Assembly: GCA_000697665.1 (NCBI GenBank)
Contig: KL197713.1
Location: 1,618,181-1,682,180, forward strand
Source of the DNA: Jaapia argillacea MUCL 33604
Taxonomy: Eukaryota > Basidiomycota > Agaricomycetes > Jaapiales > Jaapiaceae
Length of the DNA: 64,000 nt
Reading direction: 5' to 3'
Part shown: piece after piece, positions 54,557 through 64,000 of the stretch
Layout of the letters: every line of letters begins with the position of its first letter
Position numbering within the stretch: the stretch's first letter is position 1
Translations under genes and position numbers: made by a program
Notes under the pieces: generated by a model
What the model was told of the DNA's origin: nothing
The model's input: only the letters and a program-made list of their open reading frames with translations
The model's database searches: none

Positions 54557-56177
54557 ATGCAACATGTCCGATTTCTGAAATTCTTCAGGCGAAATCTACA
54601 CAGCCATGCCAGGCATTTACTCCCGGCGCCTGGAGATTGTGGTACGTCCCAGACCCTCTCCTATTTCTTATAATTTACCGATTTTCTTGCGGCCACAGTG
54701 GTCGTTGCCATGTCGGGTGGCGTAGATTCCTCACTGACAGCCAGGTTGTTGGTGGAACGGGTGAGTTTCATGATGATATTTTCCGAACCCAATTCACCCA
54801 GTTCGCAGGACTACGACCTTTCCGCAGTCTTCATGCGCAACTGGGATACACGGGATGAATCCGGAACTGACTCTGGCTGCGAGTGGAAGAAAGATTGGGA
54901 AGACGTCCAAAACGTTTGCAATCTTCTCCGTATTCCTTGCGAGATGGTGAGCCAGGCTTGACTCCCACCCGCTTTACTTCTAATCTCAGTGCGTCGTAGA
55001 TTGACTTGTCTCGAGAATACTGGACAAGAGTGTTTGAACCCTCCCTCCACTATTGGGAATCCGGTCAGACTCCCAATCCAGACGTTTGGTGCAATCGGTT
55101 CTTCCCCATCTCCCCTCCCTCGCCATCAACGCACTCACAAATACTCCAGTTCGGTCAAATTTGGCGCCCTTGTTGACCGCCTCCCACCAAACACTCAATG
55201 GGTCGCAACAGGCCACTACGCTCGTAAATCCTGGATCATCCCTTCATCCTCATCCTCATTACCCTTCCCCCCACCACGTCCCCAACTCCTGAGAGCCGTC
55301 GACTCAAACAAAGACCAATCATATTACCTTTCTTCCATCCCCGAGACCAGCCTCTCAAAAACCCTCTTCCCCCTAGGTGACTTTACCAAACCTCAAGTCC
55401 GGGAGATGGCCAAGAAGTTTGGGTTACCAACCGCTGAAAGGGAAGAGAGTATGGGGATCTGTTTCGTTGGAGAGAAGAGGAAGTTTAGAGATTTTCTTTG
55501 TGAGTATTACTCATCCAACCTGCGAGGGTGTCGAATCCGGTCGCAACAATGCTCATACAATATAGCACAGTACATCACACCGAAACCAGGTCGAATCGTC
55601 GACCTCACCAGTGGTAAAACAGTCGGTATCCATCAAGGCCTCTGGGATTTTACAATCGGTCAAGGGGCTAAGATTCCAGGACTTCCCGAACGCGCTTTTG
55701 TCGCGAAGAAAAACCCAGTCGAGAACATTGTATACATAGTCCCCGGCTCGTACGTTCCTCCCAGCCATTCTCCTCTCTCTTTACCAATCCTGACTCTCGT
55801 TCTCCGCCCTCCTTTGGGACCACGCGTAGAGACCACCCAGCACTCTACTCTTCAAAAATCAAAGTCAAAGATTTTACCTGGATATGGGCAGACACACCCC
55901 CCGAAGGATTCTTCGGTCCAGATGGAGTTCACATTGGAGTGAAATATAGATACCGATCAGATATTGTAGGCGCTACAATCCGAAGGTGTGTATGGCTTCC
56001 CTTGCCGTGTTCGATTTCTCTATTGACTTCTTCGATGCATGCAGTACAAGGGAAAACCCCACCAATGCAGTTGTAGCTTTCGACCGGCCGCAGAAAGCTA
56101 TTGCCCCAGGACAGATCGCGGCGGTATACGCCAGCGACTGGTGTTTAGGGTGTGGGGTAATAGTTGAAGCATCGTAA
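54557..56177 (+). CDS. slm3: mitochondrial tRNA-specific 2-thiouridylase (MnmA/Mtu1/Slm3)
   Basis: Eight exons (54557-54641, 54699-54760, 54809-54946, 55000-55097, 55150-55499, 55566-55749, 55830-55985, 56045-56177) encode 401 residues. The N-terminus (MQHVRFLKFFRRNLHSHARH) is rich in Arg/His with no acids, as in a mitochondrial presequence. VVAMSGGVDSS is the PP-loop that binds ATP. TPNPDVWCNR carries the first catalytic Cys and SMGICFVGE the second. IGQGAKIPGLPERAFVAKK and the C-terminal ALYSSKIKVKDFTW beta-barrel complete the MnmA fold. The enzyme installs the 2-thio group on U34 of mitochondrial tRNAs for Lys, Glu and Gln. Convergent with the SAPS gene, 136 bp apart. Confidence 0.93.
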
Positions 56178-56313
56178 CGTTGTTCCCTTCGAGTACTACA
56201 ACACTCTCATGATCACTCTTCGTCATACTACTGTCAACAAGTCAAGAAACAAGTTAGAGTGTCTGCCAGCTATTATATACAGTGCGGACCAACTATACTA
56301 AAACACATCACAA

Positions 56314-59300
56314 CTACGAAGACGAAGACGCGCTATGAACAGCAGTCCGATTTTCTTCCTCCAAACTAACGTGTTCCAAATCATCCTTCCCACCATCCCC
56401 TCCTCTCCCCAATCCTAAACCACCAAACTCATCATCAGAAGCGGCACTCGACCCACTCGTAAAACTCCAACTCCCAGCAGTAGGTGTCAGTTCTCCATCA
56501 CCCGATCCTCCTTGAAAGTCACCGAAATCGCCGAAATCTTCAAAGGAGGAGTGGCCGATCTCTTCTGAGAAGGATGAGGAGAAAGTAAAGGGATCTGACC
56601 CACTTGCAGCCGCAGAGTCGGAGAAAGGACCGAAGGTGTCGTCCTGCGGGATCCCAGGTATTAGTTCGAGTACCAACGGTGGTGAAAGATGATACACTCA
56701 CATCGTCCTGGAAAGGATCTTCAAACGAGTGGTCTCGGAAGGATGTGGAAGGAGTGAATGCATCCTAGGCAGCACAAATATTAGGTTCACGGTCGATACT
56801 GTATCATGAACAAGTTTACCTCAAATCCTGGAGCGGACAACGATCCTGGCTCGACAAGACCCCGACTCGGGGGATGTGCAGAAGCAAGATCGAATTGTAC
56901 AGAATGTGAAAGCCATCCGCCCTCCTCCTCTTCGTCATCAGACGCGTCGGACGAAGATGAAGATCCGAAGTGCTCGGTTGACTGGAGCTCCTGAGCTAAG
57001 TACCTAGCAAACTGAACGGAAGTACATCAGCTGAATGAGGCTTACGATACAAGACGATCAACAAACCTGCGGAGGACCAGTCCCACTATCTTCCTCCTCT
57101 TCATCCATGAACGTCGTGCCAAAGTCACCACTACTTTCCCGTCTCGTATTTGTTGACCTCCGAAAGTCTGACTTGGCTTCTTCGATCCCATTGGTCCCCG
57201 AGGCAGGAGCCGCGACAGGATCGACAGGAGGGACGGCAGTCGTAGCAGTCTCAGCTTCATCAACTTTCCATCTCGTAGCTCGAGCGGGGGGTGCTCCAAT
57301 GGTAGGTTTCCCTCCTCCCAAAAGACTGGTGTCCCTCTTCTTGGTTTCCTTGAACCGGCCATTAACATATTCTTCCCAGTCTGGTCGGGGTGCGTAACGA
57401 GCTATGATGATTCGGAGGTCTGGAGGATAATGGTCAAGAGCGCCGATGACGTCCTCAGAGATGAGCGTGAGATGGCCCATGTATCCCAACCGAACACCTT
57501 TAGGATTCGTGCTGGACGAAAGTCGTGTTAGGAAGAAGACGGAGGATGGGTTATACCCGGAACCTACACAAACCTTTCAATATCATTCCGTCTCTGCCCC
57601 TCAACTATCCGGTGCATCAACTTTGCGTCTCGAAACAACGCAACAGTCAATTCGCGATTCATCCCATCATCGACATGGCCAGTCAAAACCTGATGCAAAA
57701 CATCGTAGACGACGCTATGCAGAAAGTTATTCCACGGATATTCAAAGAACAAGTCCTGTATTGGTCTACAGTCAGCTTGCAAGCAGCAACTGAAGGACAG
57801 ATCTCACGAGCACTGTAGACAGCACATTCTTTTGCAAGAAATACTGTTTCAGTTTCTCTCCAATTGGAAGCGGTGGGGCCGGGGTACCAGATGGTCCAGT
57901 GGAGCTATCAAGTGTGGCTTGCCGACGAAGACTTCGCCGCGAGCTGCTAGATCGAGGACGGGAATCTGAACGAGTGAACGAATTTCTCTTGGACAAAGTG
58001 GGAGAGGAGGTTTCCGGGGACGGAGATAAGAAACTAGATTTTGGAGAGGATGGAATCAGGACCGGAGATGAGGCCACAGGTGATTCAGGTGGAGGGGTAG
58101 CCTGACTGTCAAGAAGTGTGGGGTCGTCAGACATCGTGATCTCTTCCATGGCATCATCGTCTGAACTGCCAGGATCGTCGTCACTGTCACTCATATCATC
58201 GTCGGAATCGATTATCGAGGAGGACCCATGAGAGGCACCAGATACGGGAAGCTCCATCGCAGGTTCCATCTCGTCGTTTCCTTCGTCCATGGCATCTTGA
58301 TCCCGATCGTCACCATTACCAAATGCAATGACCCGTGCGAGCTCTTCAAGAGCTGGGAGCCCACCCTGAAGCCTCCCCTCGGAATCGTAGAGGTGAGTGA
58401 ATTCTGGAGGTCTGTTGAGCAGAGACATGTTTGAGCAATGCAATAACTCGGCGTAAAGTTCACATATTCGGTAACGTTCGAATGTGAGGGGCGTGATCGT
58501 TCCTACGGTGGTCGAAACAGGTCCGTTCTACGAGGAGGCTAAATAACGCATCCACTTCCACGGGAAATGCAATCCCCAAGACTCACCAGTGATCTAGGTT
58601 TCTCCAGGTATCTTTGGAACTCGTCTAATCTTTCGCACATGATTTCCAACACAGGTCCAAGATGCACAACCCCCATACGATCGACCATTTCCCTCATAGC
58701 TCGCTCCAGAGTTTCCTTCGCGTCCTCCGGGTCGCTCGTCAAGTGCTGTTGGAGTGTGATCAAACGATTCCGCAGAGTGTGAAACAAGTATGGCTCGAAG
58801 TAATCCGAGTTATTTTTTCGAATTAGCTCGATGATGACGGAAATCGAATGGACCACTGATGATATGGCTGAATCGGCATTTGGTAGTTCCAAGTCTTCGT
58901 GATCGTCGTCGTCCTCGGGGTTCAGATGGTGATTAGCGGGTTTACTGTCCTCCGTCGGCGTTTGAACATCTTCTTTGGCCTGTGGAAATTCACCCAAAAT
59001 ATAATCGACCAATTTCGATACACTCTTCCTATCCGCCAACTCCCTCGCAAATCGATTTGATGCAGGTCCGTTTTGTAAACCTTCTGTGAGACCGGCACCT
59101 GGGGAAGGGGCAGCCATGGAAATGATGCCTTTGATGAGATCGGAAACGACGGTATGAACGTCAGGGGAATGACAAGGTGATAGCAAGTCGATCAAACGAC
59201 CCATTAGGTTCTCCTTGGAGAGCCACTAGAACAACAACAACAACACGCCTCCTCGTTAAAAAGAACCTTATCCCATGGAACGAACACAAGAAAGAAAAAG

Positions 59301-60100
59301 TGGCGGCTACGCACTTCTAGAACACCTGCACCGCTTGGATGCTCATCCAATTGAATGATTCGGACCAATAGATCCACGAATGAGGTTGATTCGATGTGGG
59401 TTAGAAGTCGGGGCACTACGGAGGGTTGGGATTGGATGAAAGCGAGCATCTGAGTAGTGAAATGGAAGTGATGGTTGGTCATGGCGATTCATAGGATAAG
59501 ATCCAGTATGACGAATGGAGTATTCACCTCTGCAGGCTTCTTGTTCAAGAAAACGGCATTGATCTTCGCAAAGTGGCATGCCATGACGGTTTGGGTCCTC
59601 ATATCGTCTGGTGGTCGATCCAGGACAGTTTCCCAGAAGGGTGCGAGGAGTTGTTCGGAGTGATTGATGCAAGTTTCGACGATCGACCATATCTCACTAC
59701 AGAGAACTTCCGTTGCAACATACGGATACCTACCAGACGATCCGTCATTGACACCAGCCACGCATACAATCACAAGCTAAAAACACTCACTTGCACTTTC
59801 CTCTATCCTCGCATTCGATTTGGCCCGTGACATAACCCAACAACCTCTGCAACACGTCAACCCGTTGGAAATAATCAATCAACCTCGTGTTCTGAGTTTT
59901 ACACTCCTGAAGCAATTCATCTTCGTCTAGGATAGCTTCCAACGAGATATCGTCCTTGTCCAGTAGGTTGTCGATGGAAGAAGCATTGTGGAACCCGAAT
60001 CTGAAATGAAAAATGAAAACAAAAATGATTGCGCCTGAGCAAACACGTTTTTCTGGCACGAGGAAGACGACTGAACAGCCGACTTGTACCTCCAGAACAT
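56314..60100 (-). CDS. SAPS-family protein, regulatory subunit of Sit4/PP6 phosphatase
   Basis: Eleven exons encode 1042 residues: 60090-60100, 59791-60000, 59528-59729, 59315-59449, 58587-59225, 57808-58527, 57574-57755, 57067-57511, 56820-57011, 56702-56764 and 56314-56643. The 11-nt first exon joins to give MFWRFGFHNASSIDNLLDK, the hallmark SAPS start. DELLQECKTQNTRLIDYF, SEIWSIVETCINHSEQLLAP and QPSVVPRLLTHIESTSFVDLL are the helical-repeat SAPS domain (PF04499). A Ser/Asp-rich insertion (about 57900-58250 on the plus strand) sits before the FFEYPWNNFLHSVVYDVL block. The C-terminal 250 residues are acidic and Ser-rich. SAPS proteins bind the Sit4/PP6 catalytic subunit and direct it in G1 progression and TOR signalling. 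Without the tiny first exon, gene finders would start too late. Confidence 0.93.
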
Positions 60101-60341
60101 GTGGGTTTTATGAAACTTCAAGGGGATCGGGTTGCCGCCAGGGTGGGAGGGGAACGGGGGATGTTGTGTTTGCGACCGTTCCAGGTGAAGCTGCGTTAAT
60201 TACCGGAATCGGCACATCTGTTGATGTTACAAGCGCCACCACTGCCCGAACCGTTCATGAGGGCCTGTGCACCCGACTTGTATATCTCAGCTTCACAATT
60301 CGGCATATACTGAACTGGGGTGTTGAATAGGAGCAGAATAA
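60101..60341. other. short intergenic region, no gene
   Basis: It lies between the SAPS start and the Pgs1 stop on the same strand, so it should hold the SAPS promoter and the Pgs1 3' end. No coding signal. Confidence 0.5.
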
Positions 60342-62153
60342 CTACAACATCCCCCCGACGAGCCCAACAAGTGCTTTCGTCCCAATCCTGACGTGTCTCT
60401 CCTTACCCTTCCAAGGCACCCCATACTTTCTCAGTCCTTCGACCTCGTCTTTTAACTGCCTTCTCAGACTTTCCGACGAAGTTAACATCATGAACGACAA
60501 CTCAGTGTCGAGGTTGGCAGATCGGGAGTTGAGGTTTGTCGACCCAAAAAGGGTAAGGATGGGGGAGGAGGCAGGGGAGCAGGAGGGGGTCAGCCAGATA
60601 CCTGTATGATTTGAGAGATCAGCGTTGGTTTCATGGGGTGCAGAGAGAGGAGGGTTGCAGACCCTTGGCATGATATGTCCACCCATCTCTTTCCCATTCA
60701 TTCAACTGGACACCACCTGTATCCTTCTCGTCACCTGTTGGTGGTCCCCGTTTGGCAGCGTCAACCGCACGCATAAACCGTTGCTCGAGCAACGTATACC
60801 CTTCTGGTATCCGGCCTGATATCCCTCTCGATCTATAGAATCCATTTGCCTTCAAAAGCTAATGTCAGCGACGTGAACCGTACATGGGTGCCTAATGCGT
60901 CTCACCTTTGGACTGGCGGCAATAATGCGGCAGTCAAGTGACGACTTGAGTACATGGTCTTGATAAGGCGCATACAACCCGAAATACCCACTCGTCAAGT
61001 CTATAGACGAGGTTGTGGCAGAGGGTTGGGAGAGGTGTTTAAATAAGAGTGATAAAGACTCTTCTTCTTCTCGGATGTTGAATTGTCCTCCTTGGATAAT
61101 GGGAAACACCAAGACGCTATCATCACTACTCTGTGTGGCGAGAGTAGACTCTCGAAGATGTGATGCCTGGAAGGCTTGAAGCGCCCGCTCGGCACTCCGC
61201 TCAATGTGATGCGGATGGGTCTCAGGATCTGGCCATTGAATCAGGTAGTCCAGGGATGACGCTGACAAAGGTGATGGGGGAAGGAGACGGTACGAGAATG
61301 TCGAGGCCGTCCGCAGGAAGGAATGGCAGTAATTAGCAAACGCCGGTTGTGACTTGAGGTAAATATATCGATCTTGTCGGTCGGTAAAGTAACTCTTGTT
61401 CAAATTCGCTCTGAACAAGGATGAGCTACAGCGAAAAGGTGCAGAGAAACGTGTGAGGGATACTCACTTACCCGCTAATCATAACATCATCGTCCGAGCC
61501 GTAGATTTTAGCATGCCACGTCCCCCACCCCTCATTGAATCGCGGAGGAACCACCTTCGCCATCAACCCCTTAAGTTTCGGACTTCGGAAAAGGGATACA
61601 TGCACTCGGTCAGAGTAGTCTTTGAGTAAGGGCAGGAGGATGTGAGCTGTCGAAGGAGCTTCCGGACGTGTTGAGCGATTGTGGTCGAGGTGAATATGGA
61701 GTTGTAGGGAGGGATTGTTTTGGAGAGACGAGTGGAGGGCGTCTATCTAGCATTCGTTTTCAAGTTCAAATTAGCAAAAAGGTGGGGAAGCGAGGACGAA
61801 CTCACCAGCTCCGTCTCTTCCGAACCAATATACAAGGATGATAGAAAGACGCGTTTACGGGCGCGTCGAATCATGTCCTGCTCAACGTGTCAGGCTAACC
61901 AACGTCTACGACGGCTATGAAGACTCACTATTAGATTATCATAAAATTGCTGAGGAGTGGTCAATACCCGGATGTCTTTCGGAGACATGGAGAAACATGG
62001 CTGCTTTTCCGCCAAGTCCGACGCAAACCCTTGGATTATCGGTTCCAAATGGGACGTAGCGATAGCCCTGGCATGAATAAATCTCGCTGCTATGCGTGCA
62101 GCAGCTGCTGGCCGCAATTTTCGTGAGCCATTGAAGACAATGGTGAAGGACAT
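60342..62153 (-). CDS. pgs1: CDP-diacylglycerol-glycerol-3-phosphate 3-phosphatidyltransferase
   Basis: Six exons (61929-62153, 61806-61877, 61472-61746, 60906-61410, 60663-60858, 60342-60601) encode 510 residues. The N-terminus (RKLRPAAAARIAARFIHAR) is a typical mitochondrial presequence. Two HKD half-sites of the phospholipase-D superfamily are complete: TWHAKIYGSDDDVMISGANL and TYHAKG followed by GSTNLNSRSANLDTELSF. MIRRARKRVFLSSLYIGSEE is the start of the first half-domain. The enzyme makes phosphatidylglycerophosphate from CDP-diacylglycerol in the inner mitochondrial membrane, the committed step to phosphatidylglycerol and cardiolipin. It is divergent from the next gene with 103 bp between starts. 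Confidence 0.94.
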
Positions 62154-62256
62154 TGACCAAAAAGTTGTGTAATTCTAAACACGTCAAACAGCGGCATGTG
62201 CCTCACCGTCATTACCGAGCGACCGCACAGTGCTCAGCACTTCTTCCCCTCCATCC
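62154..62256. promoter_or_regulatory. divergent promoter between pgs1 and a membrane-protein gene
   Basis: Only 103 bases separate the start codons, so both genes must share core promoter sequence. No specific motif was recognised. Confidence 0.5.
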
Positions 62257-64000
62257 ATGAGCCTGTCAGCTTTAAGCGCACCGACGGGTACCATATCAAC
62301 TCCAAACGATGACTCCTCCTTCAAATCCATCCACAACATCTCCCTCAAACTCGGTGCCAAACTCTTAACTTATCCCGCCCGTATCTGGTCGTTCATGCGA
62401 ACCGGTGTCGACGATATGTTGAATAACGAGGTCGAGATGGATCACAGTAGGATTCAGAGGTTGAGGAACCTTCCTCCACCTGAGGGGTATGTCACCATGC
62501 CAGGTCCGTGGGGGTTCGTAACTTCTCGATATGCAATCGGGTTATTCGCCATGGTCAGTCCAACCACCCTACCTGACATGCCACGCCTAACCGCATCCCA
62601 AATCAACTCAACGCATATTCAGGCGTTGGTCCTCAACCGAATCCAAAACATCGTCGTACCACCTCGCCATCCCTTCGGCTTCCGCACCGTCCACTCCCAA
62701 TCCCGCAACACCAGAACCTCCATCATTCGCACCTTATACCACTCACTCTTCCCAATCAATCTCTCTTCCACCACATGCCGACTCATCTTCCGCATCCCCT
62801 CTCTATACTTTTTATCAAAAGCATTATCAGTATGGTTCCTCATGTTACTCCAAGCCGCCGGTCTCTTCCCTTCCATCCAATGGGATTGGCTACAATCACT
62901 TGGGGTTTGGGTCGCGGCTAGACAGATTGAAGATGTCTGTTGGTATACATTTGCTGCAGTGTGTATGGCACTTTGTGTTGGAGCCCTAACGAGAGGGTTG
63001 GAAGGACACACTCTATCCAACAGTTCCCCATTCAACCTCGTAAGCCCAGATCGTCACACCCCTTCATACCGAAATTAACCACCTCAACAGTTCGGCTACT
63101 CCTTCCTCCTCCATATTTACTCCTCACCTCTCACCCACGCCTCAAAACCTCAAAACCTCCCCTCCCGCCCAGACGTCCACGTCCTAATAACCATAATCCT
63201 CCCCCTCCTCCAAGTAAGTCTCTCTTCCCCACCTCCTATCTTACACTTTACCAACCTTATCAAAACAGGTGACGATGATCCACACCCTAGGCATCAAACA
63301 AACCTGGTCCCAACAACGTCTAATCCCAACAACAATAACCTCCGTCCTAACCCTCCTCCACTTCCACTCCGTACTCTGGTTCTCTCCCAACTCCTACCCA
63401 CTCCTCAACTACCTCCCATGCCTCCTCGAATCAATGCTAGCCCTAGTAACCCTCCTCACAATCTCCCTTAACGCCCTAACACAATTATTATTGGAGGGAG
63501 AGGTGACGAGACCGCTATTCGGCCACGCACAGAGTTTGTGGCCGAAATGGGATGAAGATTTTTCGGTGGCGTTGTTAAGGTTGGGTACTGCCAGTTTGGA
63601 AGCTACGAGTGTGGCGGGGTTGGGGAATGAAGTTGGGGGTGTTAGTGTTGGTGATTCCTTGATTTCGTTACAGCAGCACCTTTCCTCCTCCCCCACCCCC
63701 ACCTCCTCGAAAGATCACACGGAATACGGACAAGTAGAGATGAACCGATCAGGCGTAGCTTCAATCTCGCATACCACCACCATAACCACCACAACCAAAG
63801 GCAAGATCCTAAAATTACGGTTAGTGAGAAAGAAGGGGTTTGGGAACGAGGTTAGGAATGTGAAGGTTAGTTCTGGGCAGGGAGAACTTTGGGTTGACTC
63901 GGCTTGGATTAGGGGGTGGACGAGGTTTGGGTGGGGTGTTTGGGTTATTTGTAGGGGGTTTGGGAGATTGGTTTGGGGAGTGATTAGGGGGAGAGGTATT
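62257..64000 (+). CDS. multi-pass membrane protein of unknown function, cut by the window edge
   Basis: Exons 62257-62553, 62623-63039, 63091-63213 and 63269 to the edge stay in frame. An in-frame GTG at 62230 is not needed because ATG follows at 62257. The N-terminal 60 residues are polar. An amphipathic/basic segment GYVTMPGPWGFVTSRYAIG precedes a first hydrophobic segment (IGLFAMALVLNRIQNIVVPP), which I would expect to be near the membrane. Hydrophobic stretches follow: SLYFLSKALSVWFLMLLQAA, WYTFAAVCMALCVGALT, LLHIYSS, VLITIILPLLQVTMIHTLGI and LLESMLALVTLLTISLNALT. I do not recognise the family with certainty; the pattern fits conserved fungal ER or nuclear-envelope proteins. The C-terminus lies outside the window. 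Confidence 0.75.

Noticed and set aside
1-64000. Search by eye for transposase, reverse transcriptase, integrase or helicase signatures and long terminal repeats
   Set aside because: No such motifs were recognised. The gene-poor stretches contain only short unassigned frames, so no mobile element is claimed.

Overview
The window looks like nuclear chromosome sequence from a mushroom-forming basidiomycete (Agaricomycetes). Reasons: dense genes with many 45-65-nt GT-AG introns, tiny exons, fungal orthologues (Cdc4, Mif2/CENP-C, Sit4-associated SAPS protein, Trf4/Cid14, Pgs1, AP-2 mu), and large 2-oxoglutarate oxygenase-like proteins of a kind typical of agarics. I assembled exon models by hand. 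For the multi-exon genes the summed exon lengths divide by three and leave an open frame, except where noted. No rRNA, tRNA, CRISPR array or recognisable transposon was seen.

Layout. 1-2.6 kb: a TPR/SET-domain protein interrupted by one in-frame amber codon. 4.9-7.8 kb: CDC4 (F-box plus WD40). 8.2-10.6 kb: a partial, decayed tandem copy of CDC4 and its 3' flank. 10.6-13.5 kb: gene-poor. 13.6-14.8 kb: a PCL/Pho80-type cyclin. 14.8-17.2 kb: gene-poor, but it holds the third copy of a small hairpin repeat that also occurs twice beside CDC4. 17.3-18.8 kb: a GT8-type glycosyltransferase. 19.0-29.4 kb: two head-to-tail paralogues of a very large Fe(II)/2OG dioxygenase with the same 12-exon structure. 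30.1-34.2 kb: an uncharacterised protein closely followed by a 16-exon PLP aminotransferase. 35.6-37.8 kb: a single-pass membrane protein with a Gly/Gln-rich, prion-like tail. 38.2-39.2 kb: D-aminoacyl-tRNA deacylase. 39.9-40.4 kb: a small ABM-like protein. 40.7-42.2 kb: a secreted GDSL/CE16 esterase. 42.5-44.3 kb: AP-2 mu. 45.7-48.4 kb: a Trf4/Cid14 poly(A) polymerase. 48.7-51.7 kb: a long disordered protein. 52.1-54.4 kb: CENP-C. 54.6-56.2 kb: mitochondrial tRNA 2-thiouridylase. 56.3-60.1 kb: SAPS protein. 60.3-62.2 kb: Pgs1. 62.3 kb to the edge: an incomplete multi-pass membrane protein.

The most interesting locus is the oxygenase pair. Both proteins keep an H-x-D...H iron site with a downstream Arg, a long acidic N-terminal region, a CxCxxC element, and a near-identical C-terminal tail that joins a basic nuclear-import-like PKKRK to an IIDL sequence resembling a SUMO-interacting motif. 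Both promoters carry the same unusual palindrome next to ACGCGT (MCB/MBF-like) boxes. A nuclear, cell-cycle-timed oxygenase that interacts with SUMO is a testable inference. Several other genes here also belong to cell-cycle control (CDC4, PCL cyclin, CENP-C, SAPS/Sit4). That may be chance, but further ACGCG clusters occur at 40.5 kb and in the CENP-C divergent promoter.
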